Under the pieces are notes generated by a model. That model made no database searches. It had not been told where the DNA came from and was given only the letters and a program-made list of their open reading frames with translations. 64,000 nucleotides of DNA from Paenibacillus sp. 481 (GTDB lineage Bacteria; Bacillota; Bacilli; Paenibacillales; Paenibacillaceae). Made by a program: the position numbers and the translations under genes. This document shows, in pieces, positions 52,090-61,941 of this stretch; the first letter of the stretch is position 1, and every line of letters starts with the position of its first letter. The stretch covers positions 1,592,001 through 1,656,000 of the forward strand of contig NZ_CP075175.1 in NCBI RefSeq assembly GCF_021223605.1, given 5' to 3'.

Positions 52090-53964
52090 TTAATTATTCA
52101 CAACTTTTCCGAGGTATCGCTTGACGGCTCCGTGAGTCGGAGTCTCAACGACTTCATAGAAGTTCACCATCAGCGGCGTTCTTACATTATTGTTGAAAAT
52201 ATTAATATTTCCAAACGCTACATCGTGCTCGCCATTCGGCAATTTCGGATCTCCCGATAACGAATACTGCTTTGTAGCAAGCAGCTTATTGTGTGCATCT
52301 ACTAACTCCAATTGCAATTTATGCATATTCGGATCAGACATGACTTGAATTTGGCGCACAACGGTTGTTCTTAGTTTCAAGTTCACACCGCTGCTCGTTC
52401 CTCCCATATCCCCAGTCACGATTTCGAACTTCCAGTTGTCTAAGACAACTTCAAACGGGTACATATGAAGGTTTTTGTCGCCTGTATTATCCAACGTATA
52501 TTTCACGTTGAATATACCAACAACGACTGGATATTTCCCTTCTTCGCGTTTATCAACGATACGCATTGACAGGTTATATCCTTGCTCCAAGTCCGGAATA
52601 ACAAAGACATGTGTGAGTACGACAGCTGTATTCGGTACAAGCTGCTCCGGTAATTTTTCAACTTGGACGCCACCAAAAATCGCTCCATCTTTCGTTTCCA
52701 GTTCAGCGTGGAACGGCTTTGGCTTCACGGTCGATGCGCTCGTATTCGCCAGCTTATAACGTACAAGCATAGCTTTAAATCCAACCTCTTTATTGCTCAA
52801 GAGGGTCTGTTCCTCAACGGACAGCTTTACCCCTTCAGGAAACAGTTCTTTAGCATCTTCTAATGGAAGCGGTGATTTCATAGAAGCTTCAACAGCTGTA
52901 ATCTTCGCCACCGCTGTAGTTGGAACTTGGATATTGATTCGGCCTACATGATACGTAATGTTTTGTGTGTCATCCTTAGCATTACGCGGCACAAACGTTT
53001 CTGGCATTTGAATTTGCAAACTCGTTAATTCAGTCTGGTCTCCTGTTGCAACGGCAAACCGAACATTCGTCCGTTCTCCTGGCTGGAGCGTAACAGGCTT
53101 CTCTTCCAAACGCGAGCTTTGATACACATCACTGTGGGACCAAGCCATCAATTTGAAATTCGGTATCGTTTCACTCACATTGTTACGATTCTCAACACGA
53201 AGGGTCACGATGTGAACCGTCTCCAACTTCTGCTGTCCTTTCATCGATGGCTTCTCTGGCTTACCAGAGCTGCGTACTACGCTCTGTGGCGTATAAATAA
53301 GCATCGATGCATTAGCAGGGTTAGTGGCTGACGATAATTGGAATGACTCATGCCATCCCTTAATAGCATCAGGCGATGTAATAGCCGTATAATCATTTTC
53401 CCACTTTTGTTTCGGTACAGGCATCTCGCCCATAATACGCTCTACTTTGGGATAAACTTCACGGTCAATTTCCTTCCACAAGAAACGGAACGGCGTAAGC
53501 TCCTTTTCCGAGGTAAACTGCTTCAGATAGCGCCACTGTGTCGTCGCTCCTGGTAAGAGTACCTTGGCATTCGTTTCGCTTGCTTCCATTTCAAACTCTT
53601 CACCCTGAGTCATCCTTACATACAGCCCGTATTTCGGTAAATGAATATTTTTTTTCGTCAAATTCGTAACTTGCAAGACAACCGCAATTTGTTGTTTCGT
53701 TAAATTACGATCATGAATGACATCTTTCACTACGATACTGATGCCGTATTTGTCTTTTATTTTCTTTAATCCATCTGCTTTGATAGCTGTCGACGGTTTT
53801 TTCGTTGTTGGAGCAACAGGCTTTTGTGTGCTGCTTTGAGACTGTTTTGGTTGTACAGCAGCTACTTGAGCAGTTGCTTGTGAATAAGCGTATGTTTGCC
53901 CGGCACTCGTACCGAAGCCTAACAATATTAATCCCGCCACGATTCGCATATACATATGGTTCAT
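52090..53964 (-). CDS. Large exported protein in the RND efflux operon, unknown function
   Basis: 624 residues. An N-terminal signal sequence (about 1-27) is followed by a Gln/Thr/Pro/Lys-rich spacer, then beta-rich modules of about 120-150 residues. Repeated marks are IVVLQVTNLTKKNIHLPKYGLYVRM, TLRVENRNNVSETIPNFKLMAWS and AMLVRYKLANTSASTVKPKPFHAEL, which read as tandem Ig-like or DUF4352-type domains ending in FNVKYTLDNTGDKNLHMYPFEVVLDN. No catalytic motif is seen. It is the last gene of the operon, 14 bases after the membrane-fusion gene, so a role in assembly or substrate capture with the RND pump is likely but inferred. Confidence 0.75.
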   Translation of the reverse strand: MNHMYMRIVAGLILLGFGTSAGQTYAYSQATAQVAAVQPKQSQSSTQKPVAPTTKKPSTAIKADGLKKIKDKYGISIVVKDVIHDRNLTKQQIAVVLQVTNLTKKNIHLPKYGLYVRMTQGEEFEMEASETNAKVLLPGATTQWRYLKQFTSEKELTPFRFLWKEIDREVYPKVERIMGEMPVPKQKWENDYTAITSPDAIKGWHESFQLSSATNPANASMLIYTPQSVVRSSGKPEKPSMKGQQKLETVHIVTLRVENRNNVSETIPNFKLMAWSHSDVYQSSRLEEKPVTLQPGERTNVRFAVATGDQTELTSLQIQMPETFVPRNAKDDTQNITYHVGRINIQVPTTAVAKITAVEASMKSPLPLEDAKELFPEGVKLSVEEQTLLSNKEVGFKAMLVRYKLANTSASTVKPKPFHAELETKDGAIFGGVQVEKLPEQLVPNTAVVLTHVFVIPDLEQGYNLSMRIVDKREEGKYPVVVGIFNVKYTLDNTGDKNLHMYPFEVVLDNWKFEIVTGDMGGTSSGVNLKLRTTVVRQIQVMSDPNMHKLQLELVDAHNKLLATKQYSLSGDPKLPNGEHDVAFGNINIFNNNVRTPLMVNFYEVVETPTHGAVKRYLGKVVNN

Positions 53965-53977
53965 GTCGGCTCCCTCC

Positions 53978-55258
53978 CTACTTGGTCAGCTCCACTCGCT
54001 GTTTATCTTTGACTTCATGCTGTCCAGCTACAATAATGGTCTCCCCTGCTTGCAATCCGTCAATAACTTCGTATTCGGATCCGACTAAGGCCCCCAATTT
54101 GACTGGACGTTTCAGCGCAGCTCCATCTTTGTAGATAAACACGAATGTGGCACCATGTTCTCGAATAATAGACGTTGTTGGTATAGCTGGAACATTACGA
54201 GCTGACTCATTTTCTAATCTCAATTGGATCTTTATACCTGGCTTCAACAGACGCTTCGCATTGTCTGCTTTCAATTCCAACGTATACGTACGTGTGTTTA
54301 CATCCATCACTTCAGACAAGTATGAGATTGTTCCGGTATACGTTTGTTGCGAATTTCCGGAAATATAAAAGGTAAGTGCCTTCTTCCCTTTCACGAATTC
54401 CAGCGCCGTTTCTGTTAATTTTGCCTTCACAGTAATCGGATCAATATTCGTAATCTGACCTTGCTTCGTTCCTTGGGCAACGTTCATACCTGAAAGCAAG
54501 TTCCATTCGGTCAACAAGCCTGTAGTAGGGGCTTTGATATCCGCATGTTGTAAGGTTTGATTAGCCTCCTGAATATCGAGCTCCGCACTAGAAATCCCGT
54601 TCTTTTCCGCTAACAGCGTATTTTGGCTATCATGTGCGAACAGCTTTGTTTTGAGCGCTTCTAAATCGATCACGCTATTTTTAAATGTCGCTTCGAATTT
54701 ATCCACTTCCGATTTCTCTACGGTGCCCTCATCATAGCCGTTCTTCAGCTTGTTCAGTTCCTTTTGTTGCTTCTCAAGATCGCGTTCCGCCTTCGTTACC
54801 GCATCCTGCTTCTCTTTTTTCCCAAACTTCTTGTCTGCTTCTGCCTTAGTGAGATCAGCTCTTGCTTTTTGCAAAGCAATTTCAGCTCTTCTCTTTTTAC
54901 CACGAACCGCTTCCGTATCAAGACGAGCTAGAAGCTCGCCTTTTTTTACGAAATCACCCCGCTTCTTAAATACCTCGATGACATCGCCATTACCTTTTGG
55001 AGTAATGTCCATCGTCACAGATGGCACAATATCACCTATCACTTCCTCAGGCTTACCGATAGGCTTATTTGTCACTTTTAAAATCCCTACTTTTAACGTT
55101 GTTGCCTGAGCATTATCCGTTTGGGCTTTCGTTTCCTCTGCTGCTGGAGCAGCAGAACATGCCGATAATAGAACCAAGCTTGCCGTAATGGCAGCTAATA
55201 ACTTGTATGCTCGATTCCGTCTTGAGAGTTTGCTGTCCGTGCGTCGCACATCATTCAT
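53978..55258 (-). CDS. RND efflux periplasmic-adaptor-type lipoprotein (HlyD/MFP family)
   Basis: 426 residues with a lipobox LLSACS (Cys near 34), so it is membrane-anchored outside. The MFP layout is seen: a lipoyl half-motif (GDVIEVFKKRGDFVKKGELLARLDTE) near 95-120, a long helical hairpin about 125-215 rich in Lys/Glu (KKRRAEIALQKARADLTKAEADKKF), the second lipoyl half (ADIKAPTTGLLTEWNLLSGMNVAQG), and a beta-barrel plus membrane-proximal part (VVDGLQAGETIIVAGQHEVKDKQRVEL). It couples the RND pump to an outer element, or helps substrate capture in a Gram-positive without an outer membrane. It starts 26 bases after the pump gene's stop. Confidence 0.92.
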   Translation of the reverse strand: MNDVRRTDSKLSRRNRAYKLLAAITASLVLLSACSAAPAAEETKAQTDNAQATTLKVGILKVTNKPIGKPEEVIGDIVPSVTMDITPKGNGDVIEVFKKRGDFVKKGELLARLDTEAVRGKKRRAEIALQKARADLTKAEADKKFGKKEKQDAVTKAERDLEKQQKELNKLKNGYDEGTVEKSEVDKFEATFKNSVIDLEALKTKLFAHDSQNTLLAEKNGISSAELDIQEANQTLQHADIKAPTTGLLTEWNLLSGMNVAQGTKQGQITNIDPITVKAKLTETALEFVKGKKALTFYISGNSQQTYTGTISYLSEVMDVNTRTYTLELKADNAKRLLKPGIKIQLRLENESARNVPAIPTTSIIREHGATFVFIYKDGAALKRPVKLGALVGSEYEVIDGLQAGETIIVAGQHEVKDKQRVELTK

Positions 55259-55284
55259 CTCGTTAATATCTCCTTTCCTGAGGC

Positions 55285-58200
55285 CTATGTTGTCACATTC
55301 GTTTCTTTACCACGCCCGATTCGCTTCATTCTGTTCTTGAAGCTTTCGAGTAAATCATACACGACTGGCACAACAATTAACGTCAACACCGTCGATACGG
55401 TCAAGCCACCAATTACAACAACAGCCAAACCTTTCGAAATCAACGTACCGGTACCGAAACCAAGCCCGAGTGGTAGCAACGCCATAATCGTTGCCCCAGC
55501 TGTCATGATGATTGGACGCATCCGGACTAAACCTGCCTCGATAAGGGCACCGCGAACATCCATTCCTTCTTCCCGCAGCTGTTGCGCTTTGTCAATATAA
55601 ACGATTGCATTCGTAACTACGATTCCGATAAGCATCATAAATCCAATCAGGGAAGTAATATTGATGGATTCATTTGTTATAAATAGGGCTATAACACCAC
55701 CAATTGCTGCAAACGGTAGTGAGAATAGGATAGCAAACGGAGCACTCGCATTTCCGAAAGCTAGCACCATAATGAGATACACGATAAATATGGCTCCAGC
55801 CATAGCTAAGAATAATTGCCCAAAGCTTTCATCGATTTGTTCTGATACACCACCGACATCCACCGTAACTCCGTAAGGCATTTTGATTTGTCCTAGCTTC
55901 GCAGAAATTTCACCACTTAAACGCCCTTTATCTTGGCCAATAATTTTAGCCGAAATGGTTACTGTCTGCTCCTGCTTCTTGCGGGAGATCATTGACTGTG
56001 ACTCTACGCGCTTCACTTCAGCGATATCGCCAACGAGTACGGTTTCGTTTGCAGGCGATTTCAACTTGATTTGTCTAACAGCGTCCAAGCTGCTGACATC
56101 CGCTTCACTCATTTTCACAACTGTTGGCCACGTGCCTTGAGCGAAACGTTGATCACCCAACGGAGCTTCATACAACCAAGTTGCTAACGATTCTTGTACA
56201 AAGCCTGCTGTAAATCCGTATTGGCTTGCTTTCTGTTGATCGACTGCAACGACGATCTCTGATTTTAGCGTACTCATCGAATCTTTAACTTCGAACAATT
56301 CTGGCATTTTTTTCATTTCTGTCTTAATCATGTTCACAGCTTGTATAATTTGATCTGTCTCTGTACCTCTAATGTTGTATTGGAAGTCACTTCCTCCTGA
56401 ACCCTCAGTCAGCGAGTAGGATTGTGTTTCAACTTCCGAACCTGTAGGCAGCATCTTTAGAAGTCTTTCTTTATACTCTTTCTTCACTTGGTCTACATTA
56501 GCAGCCTTAGTTACCTCGGTATACATATGCGCATTATTTATTTGTGCATACTTAGAGCCATTGTACCCGACAAGTGTTTCTATAAAGGTAAAGAGAGACT
56601 TACCCTCACTGTCTTTACCTGCACGAAGTACAGCTTCGAGCTCTTTAGTCGCTAAATCCATTGATTTTAGCGATCCACCTGGGGGCAACTTGATTGTAAA
56701 ATAGAAAGCCCGCGATGGTTCATTTTGCGGCATAAACGTAAATGCCAACTGTGGTGTTAATGGAACCATCGTCCCAATAAAGACGAGCAACGAGAGGAGC
56801 ATTGTTTTGATGCGGTGATTCAACGACCACTCTAAGCAACGACGATAAAACGTCTTCAGCGGAGTCGGCTTGCTCTCGTCATGTACGTGAATTTTCTTTT
56901 GTCCTAATACCATCACTTTTGCAAGCATCGGAATTACCGTAAGCGCAACGAGTAAGGAAGCCATCAATGCGCTGCTCATGGTAAGTGCAAATGGCCTAAA
57001 TAGCTGACCGGTCTGACCACTAACCATACCGATAGGCATAAATACACCTACAGTCGTCAACGTGGATGACGTTATTGCGTTGGCGACCTCTTTCGTAGCA
57101 AGCAAGATAACAGATTCATTTCTTTGCTGTGCTCGCTCGAGCCGGGTATATATATTCTCGATAACGACGATACTGTCGTCAACCACCCTTCCCACTGCAA
57201 TAAACAGACCACCCAATGTCATAATGTTGAGTGAAATGTCCAACCATTTCATGATCAGTAGGGCAATAACGATGGATAACGGAATCGATACGAGTACGAT
57301 GATCGTCATCCGCATATTTTTCAGAAACAGGAGAATCATGAGGGATGCAAGCAACGCCCCGATTAACCCTTCACGTATCAGTCCACTAATGGATGACTTG
57401 ATCTCAACGGAGGAATTGAACACTTTCTGAAAATGTACGCCAGGAAGCGTCGTTTTCCATTTTTCGATAAGAGCATCAGTGCTGTCCGTAAATTGCACCA
57501 TATTTGTACTCGCCGTTTTGTACAATACAATACCGATCGCTGGCTTTTCATCGATTCGGCCAACAAAGTCGGATGTGCTTATCGTTTCAACCTTGCCAAT
57601 CTCATCAAGACGAACCGATTGTCCAGTCTTAGCTAACAGCTCGATACGGTCAAGATCATAAATATTTGTGATGTTGCCTTCCACCCGGGCAATTAATTTG
57701 TTGCCATCGAGATTAACCATTCCTGCTGGTCCATTTAAAAGCACTTTTTGAATTTCACTAGAAACGTCTTGTGGATTCAATCCATAATTTCTTAAGGCTT
57801 CACCTTGCAAATTAATTTCAATTCTTGTTTCTCGCTTTCCGATAACATCCATCTTGTCAATACCTGGGAGGCTATCGAATGCCGGTTTAATCGTCTTTTG
57901 AAAATGATCTTCCAGTTGTTCTTGGGAAATACCTTTATCCGCATGTAGAGCTAAGTAATAGGATGGCATTGAAGAAAAGCCAAATGTGGAGAGCTTAGGC
58001 TTTATGTCTTCTGGGAGTGTAACCTCCTGTAGTAAGGCCTCCAAATCCGTCTTCTTGCGGACAGCATCTTCTCCATCTTGTAACGTCACGAAAATAAGAG
58101 AGACACCTTCGCCTGTTTGAGATTCAATTGACCTGATCTTGTCAACGCCCGAGATTTTTTTCTCAAGTGGTTTGGTCACTTTTTCGATTATATCTTGCGC

Positions 58201-58365
58201 AGACGCATTATACTTTGTTTCCACAATAACGACAGGAAACGCAATGTTCGGCATCAAATCAATCTTTAAGCTTGAAGCAACGATAAGACCGCCACCGAAC
58301 AAAATCGCCATCATGATAACAAGCGCGGCCACATTTTTCATTGAGAACCGTATGAGCGCGTTCAT
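55285..58365 (-). CDS. RND efflux pump (AcrB/SwrC-like HAE family)
   Basis: 1026 residues from the ATG at 58365, which follows AAGGAGGAG. It shows the RND plan of 12 helices and two large outer loops. Motifs are NALIRFSMKNVAALVIMMAILFGGGLIVASSLKIDLMPNIAFPVVIVET, GGLFIAVGRVVDDSIVVIENIYTRLE with the relay Asp pair, TLTTVGVFMPIGMVSGQTGQLFRPFALTMSSALMASLLVALT and a second-half IGIVVTNAIVYIDKAQQLREEGMDVRGALIEAGLVRMRPIIMTAG. It exports drugs, lipopeptides or surfactants with protons. It heads a three-gene operon (pump, adaptor lipoprotein, large exported protein). Confidence 0.93.
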   Translation of the reverse strand: MNALIRFSMKNVAALVIMMAILFGGGLIVASSLKIDLMPNIAFPVVIVETKYNASAQDIIEKVTKPLEKKISGVDKIRSIESQTGEGVSLIFVTLQDGEDAVRKKTDLEALLQEVTLPEDIKPKLSTFGFSSMPSYYLALHADKGISQEQLEDHFQKTIKPAFDSLPGIDKMDVIGKRETRIEINLQGEALRNYGLNPQDVSSEIQKVLLNGPAGMVNLDGNKLIARVEGNITNIYDLDRIELLAKTGQSVRLDEIGKVETISTSDFVGRIDEKPAIGIVLYKTASTNMVQFTDSTDALIEKWKTTLPGVHFQKVFNSSVEIKSSISGLIREGLIGALLASLMILLFLKNMRMTIIVLVSIPLSIVIALLIMKWLDISLNIMTLGGLFIAVGRVVDDSIVVIENIYTRLERAQQRNESVILLATKEVANAITSSTLTTVGVFMPIGMVSGQTGQLFRPFALTMSSALMASLLVALTVIPMLAKVMVLGQKKIHVHDESKPTPLKTFYRRCLEWSLNHRIKTMLLSLLVFIGTMVPLTPQLAFTFMPQNEPSRAFYFTIKLPPGGSLKSMDLATKELEAVLRAGKDSEGKSLFTFIETLVGYNGSKYAQINNAHMYTEVTKAANVDQVKKEYKERLLKMLPTGSEVETQSYSLTEGSGGSDFQYNIRGTETDQIIQAVNMIKTEMKKMPELFEVKDSMSTLKSEIVVAVDQQKASQYGFTAGFVQESLATWLYEAPLGDQRFAQGTWPTVVKMSEADVSSLDAVRQIKLKSPANETVLVGDIAEVKRVESQSMISRKKQEQTVTISAKIIGQDKGRLSGEISAKLGQIKMPYGVTVDVGGVSEQIDESFGQLFLAMAGAIFIVYLIMVLAFGNASAPFAILFSLPFAAIGGVIALFITNESINITSLIGFMMLIGIVVTNAIVYIDKAQQLREEGMDVRGALIEAGLVRMRPIIMTAGATIMALLPLGLGFGTGTLISKGLAVVVIGGLTVSTVLTLIVVPVVYDLLESFKNRMKRIGRGKETNVTT

Positions 58366-58422
58366 AGTCTCCTCCTTCAACTTCATTTCCATTGCACCGT
58401 CACATTTTCTAAACTAACAAAC

Positions 58423-58443
58423 GAATATGAACGGAATATGAAC
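58423..58443 (-). promoter_or_regulatory. 11-bp direct repeats upstream of the RND operon
   Basis: GAATATGAAC occurs at 58423-58432 and again at 58434-58443, a period of 11 bases. On the minus strand it reads GTTCATATTC twice. Its 13-base extension AATATGAACTGTA recurs at 58578-58590. Tandem repeats with an 11-base period near the -35 region are typical of OmpR/PhoB-type regulator sites. Confidence 0.5.
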
Positions 58444-58761
58444 TGTAATTGATGTCGAATCTAGCTGATAGTAGGTAAGCGAGCGGATACTGAATAACGA
58501 TAGATAGATTTGTCTTCGTGCATACTTGATGAGAGAGATGTACGTTCATCTGTGTAGTTCTAATCTAATGAGGTCAAAATATGAACTGTAGTCAAATATG
58601 TCACTTGGTAAAGAAAGAAGACTGACTTAGAGGTTGTAAATATGTATTAGGTAGTTAGCTTTCAAAATAAATGGCCTGCATTTTACTAGTTTTAAAATAC
58701 CTTTCAATCTAGGCAATGTCAACTTCTGTCGACAATTTTTAATCACAATGCTCTCAAATTC

Positions 58762-58806
58762 AAAAAAACTTGTCCCCTTCTGAAAAGGAGGCACAAGTTT
58801 TTTGAA
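58762..58806. terminator. Terminator downstream of the SufR-like regulator gene, possibly bidirectional
   Basis: AAAACTTGT (58765-58773) pairs with ACAAGTTTT (58793-58801). On the minus strand it is followed by TTTTTTTGAATT, and A-runs/T-runs flank it on both strands. Confidence 0.75.
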
Positions 58807-58819
58807 TTCATATGGAATT

Positions 58820-59455
58820 TCAGTCCTGTATAATATATTTACAGCATTCTTTCCCTTTTGCCATGCACCCCACCTGCTCAACCCGTTCCGTGCTTAGCAC
58901 TTTCTTGAACAGGGACAGTTCGCATGAGCATGCTGTCTGATACTTATTAGCTACCGCTGAAATCGGGCAATTGTATTCCACAAATTCAAAGGCACCATCC
59001 TCGCGCTCCGTCCACTCTACCATATAGCCGTTCTTATTTTGGATATTGGCCAGTTCCTGCACACGTTCCTTGAGGCTCTTCTGTTCCATCTTATTAGAGT
59101 AGCTGTTATACAAGCGCTGTTCCCGTTTATTGAACAAGTTGTCCACAGCATCTTCACCATACATATCTTGAATGTCGTCCAAAAACTCGACCGTCATATT
59201 GGAGTAATTTCGTGGGAACTGCTCTTCCCCTTTTGCCGATAATACATATACACGCACAGGTCTACCCATCGCCTGCCGAACATCCGTAAAATCTAGCAGC
59301 TGATCGCGCTCCAATGTTTGCAGATGACGACGTACACCCATTTCTGTAATTCCTAGCTGTAAAGCCATCTCGGTTACGGTCAGTTTTTTTTGTTTTTTTA
59401 GCATAAGCAGGATTTCTTCTCGTGTTCCACCGCTATGACTGCTCAACGTATTCAC
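58820..59455 (-). CDS. SufR-like winged-helix regulator with C-terminal cysteine cluster
   Basis: 211 residues. An N-terminal winged helix (about 10-75: TREEILLMLKKQKKLTVTEMALQLGITEMGVRRHLQTLERDQLL, DVRQAMGRPVRVYVLS) is joined by a helical dimer region. The C-terminal cysteine pattern is NCPISAVANKYQTACSCELSLFKKVL ... CMAKGKECCKY, with six Cys. This layout matches the SufR/IscR-like DeoR-type family, in which some of these Cys bind an Fe-S cluster. It is divergent from an arylamine N-acetyltransferase gene. It could sense redox or iron-sulfur state, but this needs experiment. Confidence 0.85.
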   Translation of the reverse strand: MNTLSSHSGGTREEILLMLKKQKKLTVTEMALQLGITEMGVRRHLQTLERDQLLDFTDVRQAMGRPVRVYVLSAKGEEQFPRNYSNMTVEFLDDIQDMYGEDAVDNLFNKREQRLYNSYSNKMEQKSLKERVQELANIQNKNGYMVEWTEREDGAFEFVEYNCPISAVANKYQTACSCELSLFKKVLSTERVEQVGCMAKGKECCKYIIQD

Positions 59456-59640
59456 CTTCTCAACGATAAGTCTATTTTAATAGTTTACCACATTCGCATC
59501 GCTTGCATTTTTAAAATGTTTATGGTTAAATGTGCAAAAAGAAACTTTTTAAACTTAATTGTTTGTAAAATCAGAATAACATTAATAACAGTTAAATAGC
59601 AATGAAACAGAATGGTGCCTCAACAAAAGGAGGATTTCGT

Positions 59641-60441
59641 ATGACCTCATTTCAGCAACAACTTCTTCACAAACTTCAATTGCCTGCGAATGAAACATGG
59701 ACTTTTGAGCATATCGCGGGCCTTATGCAGCGAATGGCAGACGTTATTCCTTTTGAAAATTTAAGTATTGTGCATAATGATTTTCAACCGATTAATCGTG
59801 AAAATGTAATCCACAAAATAGCTACTCGACATCGGGGCGGGTTGTGCTACGAGCTAAATACGTTGATGTATTACTTTTTATTAGACTGTGGATTTGACGT
59901 ATCGCTTGCGTGTGGTACCGTCTATAACAAAGAGACCTCGCAATGGCCATCTCTGCGGAATACACATATAATGACCGTTCTAAAAGAAAAAGGGGCGCTG
60001 TGGCTCGTTGACGTAGGTCTGGGGTCATTTCTACCTTTGCAGCCTGTGCCATTTACAGGGGCAACGGTGTACTCGAAGACAGGAGCGTATCGCATTCGTG
60101 AATGCGCAGCACAGCCGGACTCAGGGGAAGCCGCTCCTCCTGGGACGCATCTGTTGGAAATGAAACGAGTTAATGACGTGGATTGGGTACCTGCCTATGC
60201 TTTTCGGATAAATGCCGTCGGTATCGAGGAAGCGAATCGGGTGCAGCACGATGTTGTGCATAGTGAGTACTCTATCTTTAATAAGGGTCCCATCGTTATG
60301 AAGCTGACACATAAAGGCCATACGACATTGACGAAAGATAGTCTAACCGTAACGATAGATCATACAGCTACGAAAACAGACATTTCAAGCGATGAACAAT
60401 TTAATAAGCAACTTCAGCACTGGTTCGGTATTCAGTTATAG
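59641..60441 (+). CDS. Arylamine N-acetyltransferase
   Basis: 266 residues from the ATG at 59641, which follows AAAGGAGG; a longer frame from 59602 has no site. The NAT triad is Cys69 in RHRGGLCYELNT, His109 in LRNTHIMTVL and Asp124 in LWLVDVGLGS. PFENLSI near the start is also a family mark. It transfers acetyl from acetyl-CoA to aromatic amines and hydrazines. It is divergent from the SufR-like regulator gene, with 185 bases between the starts. Confidence 0.93.
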   Translation: MTSFQQQLLHKLQLPANETWTFEHIAGLMQRMADVIPFENLSIVHNDFQPINRENVIHKIATRHRGGLCYELNTLMYYFLLDCGFDVSLACGTVYNKETSQWPSLRNTHIMTVLKEKGALWLVDVGLGSFLPLQPVPFTGATVYSKTGAYRIRECAAQPDSGEAAPPGTHLLEMKRVNDVDWVPAYAFRINAVGIEEANRVQHDVVHSEYSIFNKGPIVMKLTHKGHTTLTKDSLTVTIDHTATKTDISSDEQFNKQLQHWFGIQL

Positions 60442-60498
60442 CATTCACACGAAAAGGCTGTTGCATCGAATAGTTACTTCGCGCATCAGCCTCTCTTT

Positions 60499-61941
60499 TT
60501 ATTTGTTCACATCCATGGGTGCCGTCTTATTTTTTCTAGCCGCAATCTTCCCGATAATGACATTGCTCTTCCAGGGCGGTAGCGGCAAGCGTACGGTCAC
60601 CGTCGTGCCTTTGCCAAGTTCACTTTCAACATAAATAATGCCTTTATGTAGGGAAACAATTTTTTTTACAATAGCTAACCCTAATCCGCTACCGCTAATG
60701 TGACGACGACGTGATCGATCCGCCTTATAAAAACGGTCAAATACTCGCTTTAAATCCTCCGGAGGAATACCGATACCCGTATCAGATATGCTGACGATCA
60801 CAGCATGCTTCAGTGACTTGCTTACTTTGATGCGCAGCACTCCAGCTTCTGGCGTAAACTTTATACTGTTGCTAATAATGTTCGTCCATACGAGATTCAT
60901 CTGATCTTCATCGGCGTTAATCGTCACAGGTTCTAATTCTAAATCGACATTGATTTGCTTGCTCGTCCATTGGGGTTCTAAGGCCACAAGTATTTTGCGC
61001 AGTTGTGTGTCCAGATTGACTGGTCTTGGATCAAACGGATGGTGATCCGATTCTAAGGAAGCAAGTTGAAGTAAATTGTCACTCAACCGAGACATGCGTT
61101 CACTTTCCGTCATAATGATTTGCAGATAGCGCCCCTGCTCCGACTCGGGAATAACGCCGCTCTTTAAAGCCTTTGCAAAGCCGTATATGGACGTCAATGG
61201 AGATTGAATCTCATGCGATACGTTCGATACGAAATCTTGCCTCATCTGTTCTAATTGCCTAAGCTCCCGTGCCATCTCATTAAAGCTATTAGCCAAAATA
61301 CCGATTTCGTCTTGGCGTTTGGTTTGCAGTTCGGTTTCAAAATCACCGCGAGCCATGCGCTTCGTCGCTTCGGTCATTTTGTTAAGAGGCAGCACGATAA
61401 ATCGGGCGGCAATGAGAATACATAAGCTACCCGCAGCTAAAGACACTAACAATATGGTAATAATAAACCGGGTCTGAATAGGGTCTTCGATAAGCAACAT
61501 TTCGATGAAAAAAGCGTGCTTTTTACCCCCAAATTTAAATGGCATTCCAATAACCGGATAGCCCGCATAATTGTGTTCACTACGAAATTGTTGTCCTGCC
61601 AATACAAGACGCACTTGAGCGGGTTCCGCGTGAAACCTTACATTTTTTTGATTATCGGTTTGGTTATCTCTCTGTGAAATTCGCTCTCCTGCTTCATTGT
61701 AAATGTGAATGTCATACCATCCAAATTTAGAATTCCCTTTCGTTAGCACCTCAAACTTTTCTCGTGACATGTTCTCTAAGAAGCGAATATAGTCGGTTGC
61801 TAATTTCGTCATCTCACGTTGGACCATTTCATTCATGCCGCGCTGAAAAATAAAATTGGATAGCGCGAAAGCAACAATCATCCCGACAATGGCGGCTAGC
61901 ATAAAGGTAAGGGCCACCCTTACGTAAAGGGTTCTAATCAT
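60499..61941 (-). CDS. Sensor histidine kinase
   Basis: 480 residues. Membrane helices lie at about 7-29 and 158-183, with an outer sensor domain between them (about 125 residues). A HAMP linker follows (LPLNKMTEATKRMARGDFETEL). HisKA has the phospho-His243 in FVSNVSHEIQSPLTSIYGFAKAL. The ATPase domain has NIISNSIKFTPEAG (N box), SDTGIGIPPEDL (G1) and GSGLGLAIVKKIVSLH (G2). The start ATGA overlaps the response-regulator stop, so the two are co-transcribed. The signal is unknown. Confidence 0.93.
   Translation of the reverse strand: MIRTLYVRVALTFMLAAIVGMIVAFALSNFIFQRGMNEMVQREMTKLATDYIRFLENMSREKFEVLTKGNSKFGWYDIHIYNEAGERISQRDNQTDNQKNVRFHAEPAQVRLVLAGQQFRSEHNYAGYPVIGMPFKFGGKKHAFFIEMLLIEDPIQTRFIITILLVSLAAGSLCILIAARFIVLPLNKMTEATKRMARGDFETELQTKRQDEIGILANSFNEMARELRQLEQMRQDFVSNVSHEIQSPLTSIYGFAKALKSGVIPESEQGRYLQIIMTESERMSRLSDNLLQLASLESDHHPFDPRPVNLDTQLRKILVALEPQWTSKQINVDLELEPVTINADEDQMNLVWTNIISNSIKFTPEAGVLRIKVSKSLKHAVIVSISDTGIGIPPEDLKRVFDRFYKADRSRRRHISGSGLGLAIVKKIVSLHKGIIYVESELGKGTTVTVRLPLPPWKSNVIIGKIAARKNKTAPMDVNK

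Larger units (their letters stand above)
58366..58819. other. Region between the RND operon and the SufR-like regulator gene
   Basis: About 450 bases with no gene. It holds the direct repeats at 58423-58443, a further copy at 58578-58590, and the terminator at 58762-58806. An open frame on the minus strand (58627-58881) overlaps the regulator's end and its terminator, and looks like chance. Confidence 0.7.

Noticed and set aside
58627-58881. 84-codon open frame on the minus strand
   Set aside because: It overlaps the end of the SufR-like gene and spans its terminator; no ribosome binding site, low-quality composition.
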